From contig OZ059894.1 in the NCBI GenBank assembly GCA_964057225.1, forward strand, positions 19,560,476 to 19,624,475: a DNA stretch of 64,000 nt. Direction: 5' to 3'. Under the pieces are notes generated by a model that did not search any database, was not told the origin of the DNA, and worked only from the letters and a program-made list of their open reading frames with translations. Shown in pieces: positions 1 to 7,250 of the stretch; positions within the stretch are counted from its first letter, which is position 1, and the number at the start of each line of letters is the position of its first letter. A program made the translations under genes and the position numbers. Origin of the DNA: Auanema rhodensis (lineage: Eukaryota; Nematoda; Chromadorea; Rhabditida; Rhabditidae).

Positions 1-2
1 TG

Positions 3-1214
3 GCGATAATACGTAAACAATTTTTCATTATAAAACTGAAAAGCTGTATAAATGTAACAATTTCCCAATGTATGAAATGCAAAAAAGCTAACAACAGACC
101 TTATAAGTATCCAGATTTTCCTCAATTACCAGTTGAAAGAGTTTTAAAATTTAAACCATATGAAAACATAGGCATTGACTACGCCGGCCCATTAATTGTG
201 AAAAATGAAACCAACGCTGATAAAAAAGTTTGGATTATGCTAATTACTTGTCTATGTACACGAGCAGTATACTTAGATGTCGCTAATGATAGCTCTAGCA
301 AGGAATTAATGAATAATCTAAGAAAATTTTTTGCTCGAAAGAGAATACCAAGTAAAATTATATCAGATAATGGTTCTCAATTCTGTAAGACCGAGAAAAT
401 TTTTCAAAACTTTCTCGAAAATAAGAAAATACAATGGAAAATGATCACTCCGTATTCCCCGTGGAAAGGAGGTTTTTATGAAAGATTAATTGGTTTAACA
501 AAGAAATATTTGATAAAAAATATCGAAGGGAAAAAATTGAAATATAACGAATTACTGGTCATATTATCAGAGATTGAAAATATCATCAATTCAAGACCAA
601 TTTCATATATAAATAACGATTTTGATAGCATTATTACTCCAAAGAGTTTAGAAATATTTCATCCAGAAAATTTAATCTGTCAATTTAACATCGACAACAA
701 GGAAAAAAACGTAATAAATAATAAAAACGATATAATTGAGTATTTAAACTCATGTACTTCGAACATAAATCAGTTTTGGAGAGCTTGGAGTGAAACATAC
801 CTTGAAGAACTAAGGAATCTATCAAATAAGAAAAGTTTGAGTAAAAGCTATTCAAAAGCAACTCCTGTAGTTGGTGAAATTGTCCTTTGTAAAGAGAATA
901 ACGTAAAAAGACATAAATGGCCTTTAGCTGTCATTGAAGAATTGATTGTCTCTGAAGATAAAGAAATTCGAAGCGTCAAAATACGAAATTCTGAAGGTAA
1001 CAGACTTTTGAGATCTATAAATCAACTGATACCCTTAGAAATAACCGAAGAAAAACTAGACAAAGTTAAAAATACAGAAACCAAACAGAAAAAAGATATA
1101 AATGAATTAGAAAATCTAAAAAACAGTAATAATGTTAATAATGAGGAAAATATTGGAATTTGGAAAAACAGACTGAGACAAAATACCAATATTGATTACA
1201 AACCATATTTCTGA
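3..1214 (+). CDS. BEL/Pao pol polyprotein, integrase C-terminal part (5' partial)
   Basis: This is the retrotransposon integrase, which inserts element cDNA into host DNA. The frame is open from base 3 with no start codon needed. The first ATG (72-74) lies inside the zinc-finger region, between the two cysteines of a CMKC pair (codons at 69 and 78), so it is not the true start. Counting from that Met, the catalytic core has Asp36 in GIDYAGP, Asp99 in SDNGSQF and Glu137 in PWKGGFYERL, giving a DDE triad with 37 residues between the last two. NSRPIS at 173-178 is also typical of this integrase class. Residues about 232-322, from FWRAW (235-239) through VVGEIVL and RHKWPLAVIEEL, match the DUF5641 domain of BEL/Pao integrases. 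The last 55 or so residues are a Lys/Asn/Glu-rich tail. The stop is TGA at 1212-1214. All key residues are present and no frameshift is visible. The upstream part of the polyprotein is outside the window. Confidence 0.93.
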   Translation, partial: AIIRKQFFIIKLKSCINVTISQCMKCKKANNRPYKYPDFPQLPVERVLKFKPYENIGIDYAGPLIVKNETNADKKVWIMLITCLCTRAVYLDVANDSSSKELMNNLRKFFARKRIPSKIISDNGSQFCKTEKIFQNFLENKKIQWKMITPYSPWKGGFYERLIGLTKKYLIKNIEGKKLKYNELLVILSEIENIINSRPISYINNDFDSIITPKSLEIFHPENLICQFNIDNKEKNVINNKNDIIEYLNSCTSNINQFWRAWSETYLEELRNLSNKKSLSKSYSKATPVVGEIVLCKENNVKRHKWPLAVIEELIVSEDKEIRSVKIRNSEGNRLLRSINQLIPLEITEEKLDKVKNTETKQKKDINELENLKNSNNVNNEENIGIWKNRLRQNTNIDYKPYF

Positions 1215-1355
1215 AAATAAAGAAAATAAAATTGGTTAAGTTTGTTTTCGGGGGAATGGTCACATAAAGTGACGTTCATACAAAGAAAGAAACCAAAAAT
1301 TCCCTATTCACCTATAATCTATAATATGTTCTAAAATGCCCTTTTTTAGGGGGAA
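1215..1355 (+). other. 3' non-coding stretch with polypurine-tract-like motifs
   Basis: This 141-bp gap separates the pol stop codon from the probable LTR and has no coding potential that I can see. It contains two similar G-runs: TTTTCGGGGGAATGG at 1246-1260 and a TTTTTTAGGGGGAATG motif that ends just inside the LTR (1342-1357). The second lies directly before a TG start and is the better candidate for the plus-strand priming tract. A small inverted repeat, GTCAC (1259-1263) and GTGAC (1269-1273) with a 5-nt loop, follows the first G-run. Roles are inferred from position only. Confidence 0.6.
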
Positions 1356-1357
1356 TG

Positions 1358-1375
1358 TTTCGTATATATACGAAA
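1358..1375. repeat. 18-bp perfect palindrome at the LTR 5' end
   Basis: TTTCGTATATATACGAAA reads identically on both strands and begins two bases inside the presumed LTR. It could form a cruciform or a dimeric protein-binding site. The position suggests a role in end recognition or transcription of the element, but that is inference. Confidence 0.75.
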
Positions 1376-1485
1376 GAATAAGTAATAAATCATCAAATTA
1401 AGTAAAACATAAGAAAATTGGTTTTAAATAGAAAATAAGTAGATTCATTTTAAAATATATTTCTGCTGTGAGCGGTCGTATACAG

Positions 1486-1557
1486 TTTACGTCATATTTA
1501 CGTGAACTGACGTACGCCAAATGCTTCACTTTTAAATCAGTTCACATTGTTGACTCA
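1486..1557 (+). promoter_or_regulatory. Candidate LTR enhancer cluster (CRE-like and AP-1 sites)
   Basis: Two near-identical motifs, TTTACGTCA (1486-1494) and TTTACGTGA (1497-1505), are followed by TGACGT (1508-1513) and a perfect AP-1 heptamer TGACTCA (1551-1557). The bZIP-type half-site TGACGT/ACGTCA recurs in both orientations. In an LTR this density fits a U3 enhancer that uses host bZIP factors. Short motifs arise by chance, so this is a prediction only. Confidence 0.35.
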
Positions 1558-1604
1558 TAGCGCGTAGTCGCATTTATTATTAACTGTTTCACCATTATAA
1601 ATTG

Positions 1605-1610
1605 AATAAA
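1605..1610 (+). terminator. AATAAA polyadenylation signal in the LTR
   Basis: A canonical AATAAA hexamer lies about 30 bp before the inferred LTR end and is followed by T-rich sequence, as expected for the 3'-end signal of the retroelement transcript. If it is the real signal, the part of the LTR downstream of the cleavage site is very short. Confidence 0.55.
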
Positions 1611-1677
1611 TCATTATTTTTATATTCTGTATCTTTTCCATGTACACTCAACATTGCTTCCAAAAACATTTTGACAA

Positions 1678-1696
1678 AAATTTTTTCGAAAAATTT
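1678..1696. repeat. AT-rich palindrome in each monomer, centred on TTCGAA
   Basis: The perfect 12-bp core TTTTTCGAAAAA (1682-1693) is flanked by AAAT on the left and TTT on the right, so with one unpaired T the dyad extends to 19 bp. The core recurs in nearly all monomers. One class has AAAAAG instead of AAAAAT on the left, and another has TTTTCGAGAAAT, which breaks the right arm. It is a candidate binding site or cruciform; the function is unknown. Confidence 0.8.
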
Positions 1697-1804
1697 CAGA
1701 ATAATTTAGCAAAAAGTAGATGTTTTTAGATTCCATTTTTCAAGGCAAAGACGATGGACAATGTTATTCAACGAAAAAATTAATTCTTCAGGGTGAAAAT
1801 CGAG

Positions 1805-1826
1805 GATATAAGTGTGAACTTATATC
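1805..1826 (+). repeat. Conserved 9-bp hairpin with GTGA loop in each monomer
   Basis: The arms GATATAAGT (1805-1813) and ACTTATATC (1818-1826) are exact reverse complements and enclose GTGA. On the plus-strand transcript GUGA is a member of the GNRA tetraloop family, so a satellite RNA from this strand would carry a stable loop every 351 nt. The element is intact in essentially every monomer I read. The recurrent exception is a G-to-T change at the eighth base of the left arm, at 39018, 43230, 44283 and 50601, which removes one G-C pair. Whether the array is transcribed cannot be told from sequence. Confidence 0.85.
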
Positions 1827-1839
1827 AGTTGATATCTCG

Positions 1840-1909
1840 GTGCATTTTTAAGCTAGCGCAAATCTGATAACACAGAACGACGCAGCTTAAAAATCCGCAT
1901 CGAATGCAC
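1840..1909 (+). repeat. 70-nt compound dyad (18 paired bases) in each monomer
   Basis: GTGCAT (1840-1845) pairs with ATGCAC (1904-1909), TTTTAAGCT (1846-1854) with AGCTTAAAA (1884-1892), and, past one bulged A, GCG (1856-1858) with CGC (1881-1883). A 22-nt loop (1859-1880) and an 11-nt one-sided bulge (1893-1903) remain unpaired. Two of the commonest polymorphisms in the array, CAGAACG/CAGATCG and TCCGC/TTCGC, fall in the loop and the bulge. Low-frequency changes also hit the stem. It could act as a cruciform in DNA or a stem in RNA. Confidence 0.75.
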
Positions 1910-1977
1910 TATACTACATTGAGAAACGCTTAATACAAAAATTAGTTATGATCGTTTGAAAAATGATGCATTAGTGT

Positions 1978-2005
1978 ATGTTGAGTTTCCATGTACACTC
2001 AACAT
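1978..2005. repeat. 9-bp inverted repeat across the monomer anchor
   Basis: ATGTTGAGT (1978-1986) and ACTCAACAT (1997-2005) are exact reverse complements separated by ten bases. The repeat spans the point used here as the monomer start and recurs at each junction. A competing 6-bp pairing, AGTGTA (1973-1978) with TACACT (1994-1999), overlaps it, so two alternative folds are possible. At the left end of the array only the right arm is present, because the LTR replaces the left arm. Confidence 0.75.
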
Positions 2006-5000
2006 TGCTTCCAAAAACATTTTGACAAAAATTTTTTCGAAAAATTTCAGAATAATTTAGCAAAAAGTAGATGTTTTTAGATTCCATTTTTCAAGGCAAA
2101 GACGATGGACAATGTTATTCAACGAAAAAATTAATTCTTCAGGGTGAAAATCGAGGATATAAGTGTGAACTTATATCAGTTGATATCTCGGTGCATTTTC
2201 AAGCTAGCGCAAATCTGATAACACAGATCGACGCAGCTTAAAAATCCGCATCGAATGCACTATACTACATTGAGAAACGCTTAATACAAAAATTAGTTAT
2301 GATCGTTTGAAAAATGATGCGTTAGTGTATGTTGAGTTTCCATGTACACTCAACATTGCTTCCAAAAACATTTTGACAAAAATTTTTTCGAAAAATTTCG
2401 AAATAATTTAGCAAAAAGTAGATGTTTTTAGATTCCATTTTTCATGGCAAAGACGATGGACAATGTTATTCAACGAAAAAATTAATTCTTCAGGGTGAAA
2501 ATCGAGGATATAAGTGTGAACTTATATCAGTTGATATCTCGGTGCATTTTTAAGCTAGCGCAAATCTGATAACACAGATCGACGCAGCTTAAAAATCCGC
2601 ATCGAATGCACTATACTACATTGAGAAACGCTTAATACAAAAATAAGTTATGATCGTTTGAAAAATGATGCATTAGTGTATGTTGAGTTTCCATGTACAC
2701 TCAACATTGCTTCCAAAAACATTTTGACAAAAATTTTTTCGAAAAATTTCAGAATAATTTAGCAAAAAGTAGATGTTTTTAGATTCCATTTTTCAAGGCA
2801 AAGACGATGAACAATGTTATTCAACGAAAAAATTAATTCTTCAGGGTGAAAATCGAGGATATAAGTGTGAACTTATATCAGTTGAGATCTCGGTGCATTT
2901 TTAAGCTAGCGCAAATCTGATAACACAGAACGACGCAGCTTAAAAATCCGCATCGAATGCACTATACTACATTGAGAAACGCTTAATACAAAAATTAGTT
3001 ATGATCGTTTGAAAAATGATGCATTAGTGTATGTTGAGTTTCCATGTACACTCAACATTGCTTCCAAAAACATTTTGACAAAAATTTTTTCGAAAAATTT
3101 CAGAATAATTTAGCAAAAAGTAGATGTTTTTAGATTCCATTTTTCAAGGCAAAGACGATGGACAATGTTATTCAACGAAAAAATTAATTCTTCAGGGTGA
3201 AAATCGAGGATATAAGTGTGAACTTATATCAGTTGATATCTCGGTGCATTTTTAAGCTAGCGCAAATCTGATAACACAGATCGACGCAGCTTATAAATCC
3301 GCATCGAATGCACTATACTACATTGAGAAACGCTTAATACAAAAATTAGTTATGATCGTTTGAAAAATGATGCATTAGTGTATGTTGAGTTTCCATGTAC
3401 ACTCAACATTGCTTCCAAAAACATTTTGACAAAAATTTTTTCGAAAAATTTCAAAATAATTTAGCAAAAAGTAGATGTTTTTAGATTCCTTTTTTCAAGG
3501 CAAAGACGATGGACAATGTTATTCAACGAAAAAATTAATTCTTCAGGGTGAAAATCGAGGATATAAGTGTGAACTTATATCAGTTGAGATCTCGGTGCAT
3601 TTTTAAGCTAGCGCAAATCTGATAACACAGAACGACGCAGCTTAAAAATTCGCATCGAATGCACTATACTACATTGAGAAACGCTTAATACAAAAATTAG
3701 TTATGATCGTTTGAAAAATGATGCATTAGTGTATGTTGAGTTTCCATGTACACTCAACATTGCTTCCAAAAACATTTTGAAAAAAATTTTTTCGAAAAAT
3801 TTCGGAATAATTTAGCAAAGAGTAGATGTTTTTAGATTCCATTTTTCAAGGCAAAGACGATGGACAATGTTATTCAACGAAAAAATTAATTCTTCAGGGT
3901 GAAAATCGAGGATATAAGTGTGAACTTATATCAGTTGATATCTCGGTGCATTTTTAAGCTAGCGCAAATCTGATAACACAGATCGACGCAGCTTAAAAAT
4001 CCGCATCGAATGCACTATACTACATTGAGAAACGCTTAATACAAAAATTAGTTATGATCGTTTGAAAAATGATGCATTAGTGTATGTTGAGTTTCCATGT
4101 ACACTCAACATTGCTTCCAAAAACATTTTGACAAAAATTTTTTCGAAAAATTTCGAAATAATTTAGCAAAAAGTAGATGTTTTTAGATTCCATTTTTCAA
4201 GGCAAAGACGATGGACAATGTTATTCAACGAAAAAATTAATTCTTCAGGGTGAAAATCGAGGATATAAGTGTGAACTTATATCAGTTGATATCTCGGTGC
4301 ATTTTTAAGCTAGCGCAAATCTGATAACACAGAACGACGCAGCTTAAAAATCCGCATCGAATGCACTATACTACATTGAGAAACGCTTAATACAAAAATT
4401 AGTTATGATCGTTTGAAAAATGATGCATTAGTGTATGTTGAGTTTCCATGTACACTCAACATTGCTTCCAAAAACATTTTGACAAAAATTTTTTCGAAAA
4501 ATTTCAGAATAATTTAGCAAAAAGTAGATGTTTTTAGATTCCATTTTTCAAGGCAAAGACGATGGACAATGTTATTCAACGAAAAAATTAATTCTTCAGG
4601 GTGAAAATCGAGGATATAAGTGTGAACTTATATCAGTTGATATCTCGGTGCATTTTCAAGCTAGCGCAAATCTGATAACACAGATCGACGCAGCTTAAAA
4701 ATTCGCATCGAATGCACTATACTACATTGAGAAACGCTTAATACAAAAATTAGTTATGATCGTTTGAAAAATGATGCGTTAGTGTATGTTGAGTTTCCAT
4801 GTACACTCAACATTGCTTCCAAAAACATTTTGACAAAAATTTTTTCGAAAAATTTCGAAATAATTTAGCAAAAAGTAGATGTTTTTAGATTCCATTTTTC
4901 AAGGCAAAGACGATGGACAATGTTATTCAACGAAAAAATTAATTCTTCAGGGTGAAAATCGAGGATATAAGTGTGAACTTATATCAGTTGATATCTCGGT

Positions 5001-5144
5001 GCATTTTTAAGCTAGCGCAAATCTGATAACACAGATCGACGCAGCTTAAAAATCCGCATCGAATGCACTATACTACATTGAGAAACGCTTAATACAAAAA
5101 TTAGTTATGATCGTTTGAAAAATGATGCATTAGTGTATGTTGAG

Positions 5145-7250
5145 TTTCCATGTACACTCAACATTGCTTCCAAAAACATTTTGACAAAAATTTTTTCGAA
5201 AAATTTCAAAATAATTTAGCAAAAAGTAGATGTTTTTAGATTCCTTTTTTCAAGGCAAAGACGATGGACAATGTTATTCAACGAAAAAATTAATTCTTCA
5301 GGGTGAAAATCGAGGATATAAGTGTGAACTTATATCAGTTGATATCTCGGTGCATTTTTAAGCTAGCGCAAATCTGATAACACAGAACGACGCAGCTTGA
5401 AAATCCGCATCGAATGCACTATACTACATTGAGAAACGCTTAATACAAAAATTAGTTATGATCGTTTGAAAAATGATGCATTAGTGTATGTTGAGTTTCC
5501 ATGTACACTCAACATTGCTTCCAAAAACATTTTGACAAAACTTTTTTCGAAAAATTTCAGAATAATTTAGCAAAAAGTAGATGTTTTTAGATTCCATTTT
5601 TCAAGGCAAAGACGATGGACAATGTTATTCAACGAAAAAATTAATTCTTCAGGGTGAAAATCGAGGATATAAGTGTGAACTTATATCAGTTGATATCTCG
5701 GTGCATTTTTAAGCTAGCGCAAATCTGATAACACAGATCGACGCAGCTTAAAAATCCGCATCGAATGCACTATACTACATTGAGAAACGCTTAATACAAA
5801 AATTAGTTATGATCGTTTGAAATATGATGCATTAGTGTATGTTGAGTTTCCATGTACACTCAACATTGCTTCCAAAAACATTTTGACAAAAATTTTTTCG
5901 AAAAATTTCGAAATAATTTAGCAAAAAGTAGATGTTTTTAGATTCCATTTTTCAAGGCAAAGACGATGGACAATGTTATTCAACGAAAAAATTAATTCTT
6001 CAGGGTGAAAATCGAGGATATAAGTGTGAACTTATATCAGTTGATATCTCGGTGCATTTTTAAGCTAGCGCAAATCTGATAACACAGATCGACGCAGCTT
6101 ATAAATCCGCATCGAATGCACTATACTACATTGAGAAACGCTTAATACAAAAATTAGTTATGATCGTTTGAAAAATGATGCATTAGTGTATGTTGAGTTT
6201 CCATGTACACTCAACATTGCTTCCAAAAACATTTTGACAAAAATTTTTTCGAAAAATTTCAGAATAATTTAGCAAAAAGTAGATGTTTTTAGATTCCATT
6301 TTTCAAGGCAAAGACGATGGACAATGTTATTCAACGAAAAAATTAATTCTTCAGGGTGAAAATCGAGGATATAAGTGTGAACTTATATCAGTTGATATCT
6401 CGGTGCATTTTTAAGCTAGCGCAAATCTGATAACACAGATCGACGCAGCTTAAAAATCCGCATCGAATGCACTATACTACATTGAGAAACGCTTAATACA
6501 AAAATTAGTTATGATCGTTTGAAAAATGATGCATTAGTGTATGTTGAGTTTCCATGTACACTCAACATTGCTTCCAAAAACATTTTGACAAAAATTTTTT
6601 CGAAAAATTTCAAAATAATTTAGCAAAAAGTAGATGTTTTTAGATTCCTTTTTTCAAGGCAAAGACGATGGACAATGTTATTCAACGAAAAAATTAATTC
6701 TTCAGGGTGAAAATCGAGGATATAAGTGTGAACTTATATCAGTTGATATCTCGGTGCATTTTTAAGCTAGCGCAAATCTGATAACACAGAACGACGCAGC
6801 TTGAAAATCCGCATCGAATGCACTATACTACATTGAGAAACGCTTAATACAAAAATTAGTTATGATCGTTTGAAAAATGATGCATTAGTGTATGTTGAGT
6901 TTCCATGTACACTCAACATTGCTTCCAAAAACATTTTGACAAAACTTTTTTCGAAAAATTTCAGAATAATTTAGCAAAAAGTAGATGTTTTTAGATTCCA
7001 TTTTTCAAGGCAAAGACGATGGACAATGTTATTCAACGAAAAAATTAATTCTTCAGGGTGAAAATCGAGGATATAAGTGTGAACTTATATCAGTTGATAT
7101 CTCGGTGCATTTTTAAGCTAGCGCAAATCTGATAACACAGATCGACGCAGCTTAAAAATCCGCATCGAATGCACTATACTACATTGAGAAACGCTTAATA
7201 CAAAAATTAGTTATGATCGTTTGAAATATGATGCATTAGTGTATGTTGAG
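5145..7250 (+). repeat. Local duplication with a 4-monomer (1404-bp) shift
   Basis: The monomers at 5145 and 6549 share the rare GCAGCTTGAAAATCC variant, and the monomers that follow them (5496 and 6900) share both a CTTTTTT change in the T-run and GAAATATGATG near the end. The pairs lie 1404 bp (four monomers) apart, which indicates one duplication of at least two neighbouring monomers. Confidence 0.8.

Larger units (their letters stand above)
1..1640 (+). mobile_element. 3' part of a BEL/Pao LTR retrotransposon
   Basis: The left edge of the window lies inside the pol gene of an LTR retrotransposon. In order it contains the end of the integrase zinc finger, the DDE core, a DUF5641-like C-terminal domain, a stop codon, a non-coding stretch with G-rich polypurine-tract-like motifs, and a probable 3' LTR that abuts the satellite. 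Integrase followed by DUF5641 is characteristic of the BEL/Pao (Roo, Pao) clade and not of Gypsy or Copia elements. The visible frame has no stop or frameshift, so the insertion looks fairly young. Gag, protease, RT, RNase H and the 5' LTR would lie to the left. Because the satellite begins at near-consensus right at the LTR end, I infer that the element inserted inside the array. Confidence 0.88.
1356..1640 (+). repeat. Probable 3' LTR of the BEL/Pao element
   Basis: The stretch starts with TGTTTCG directly after a G-rich tract, and the last CA before the satellite lies at 1639-1640, which gives 285 bp with TG...CA ends. It holds an AATAAA signal (1605-1610), an AP-1 consensus (1551-1557), CRE-like TGACGT/ACGTCA sites, and a 9-bp inverted repeat GTGAACTGA (1502-1510) / TCAGTTCAC (1537-1545). 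The 5' LTR is not in the window, so neither boundary can be confirmed by comparison. An alternative start at TGG near 1257, after the first G-run, would make it about 385 bp. The last six bases, TTTCCA, are also satellite sequence, so the right boundary is ambiguous within 1634-1640. The next five bases, TGTAC, would be the target duplication if the end is at 1640. Confidence 0.62.
1635..1985 (+). repeat. First satellite monomer, used as reference
   Basis: This 351-bp monomer abuts the LTR and is close to the array consensus. It belongs to the type with CAGAATAATT after the TTTCGAAAAA palindrome, GATTCCATTTTT, GATATCTCGG and CAGAACG. In order it contains the AT-rich palindrome (1682-1693), a central AATTAATT palindrome, the GTGA hairpin (1805-1826), an EcoRV-type GATATC, the 70-nt dyad (1840-1909) with a GCTAGC in its 5' arm, and the left arm of the junction inverted repeat (from 1978). 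An array-edge monomer would be expected to be degenerate, and this one is not. Confidence 0.93.

Noticed and set aside
72-1214. ATG at 72 as the start of a 380-residue protein
   Set aside because: The frame is open without a stop from base 3, and this Met sits between the two cysteines of the integrase zinc-finger CxxC pair. It is an internal residue of a longer polyprotein.
1257-1640. LTR starting at the first G-run (about 385 bp)
   Set aside because: It is possible, but the second tract is followed by TGTTTCG, which fits an LTR start better. It is kept as an alternative until the 5' LTR is seen.
1682-1700. CENP-B box around TTTCGAAAAATTTCAG
   Set aside because: The TTCG and central A are present, but the essential CGGG part of the motif is missing (TCAG or TCGA in its place).
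1860-1910. Hammerhead ribozyme, as found in some animal satellites
   Set aside because: CTGATAA differs from the core CTGANGA, and no stem II followed by GAAA with a correct cleavage triplet can be drawn. One monomer has CTGATGA at about 59078, but the rest of the core is still absent.
1635-1985. Monomer as an ancient dimer of two 175-bp halves
   Set aside because: Only short A/T-rich stretches match between the halves, and the best similarities (CATTTTT-C/A-AGG, ACACT..ACATTG) are not at a half-length offset.
1635-1985. tRNA-derived or Pol III-driven repeat
   Set aside because: No convincing A box or B box (GGTTCGANNCC) and no tRNA fold were seen.
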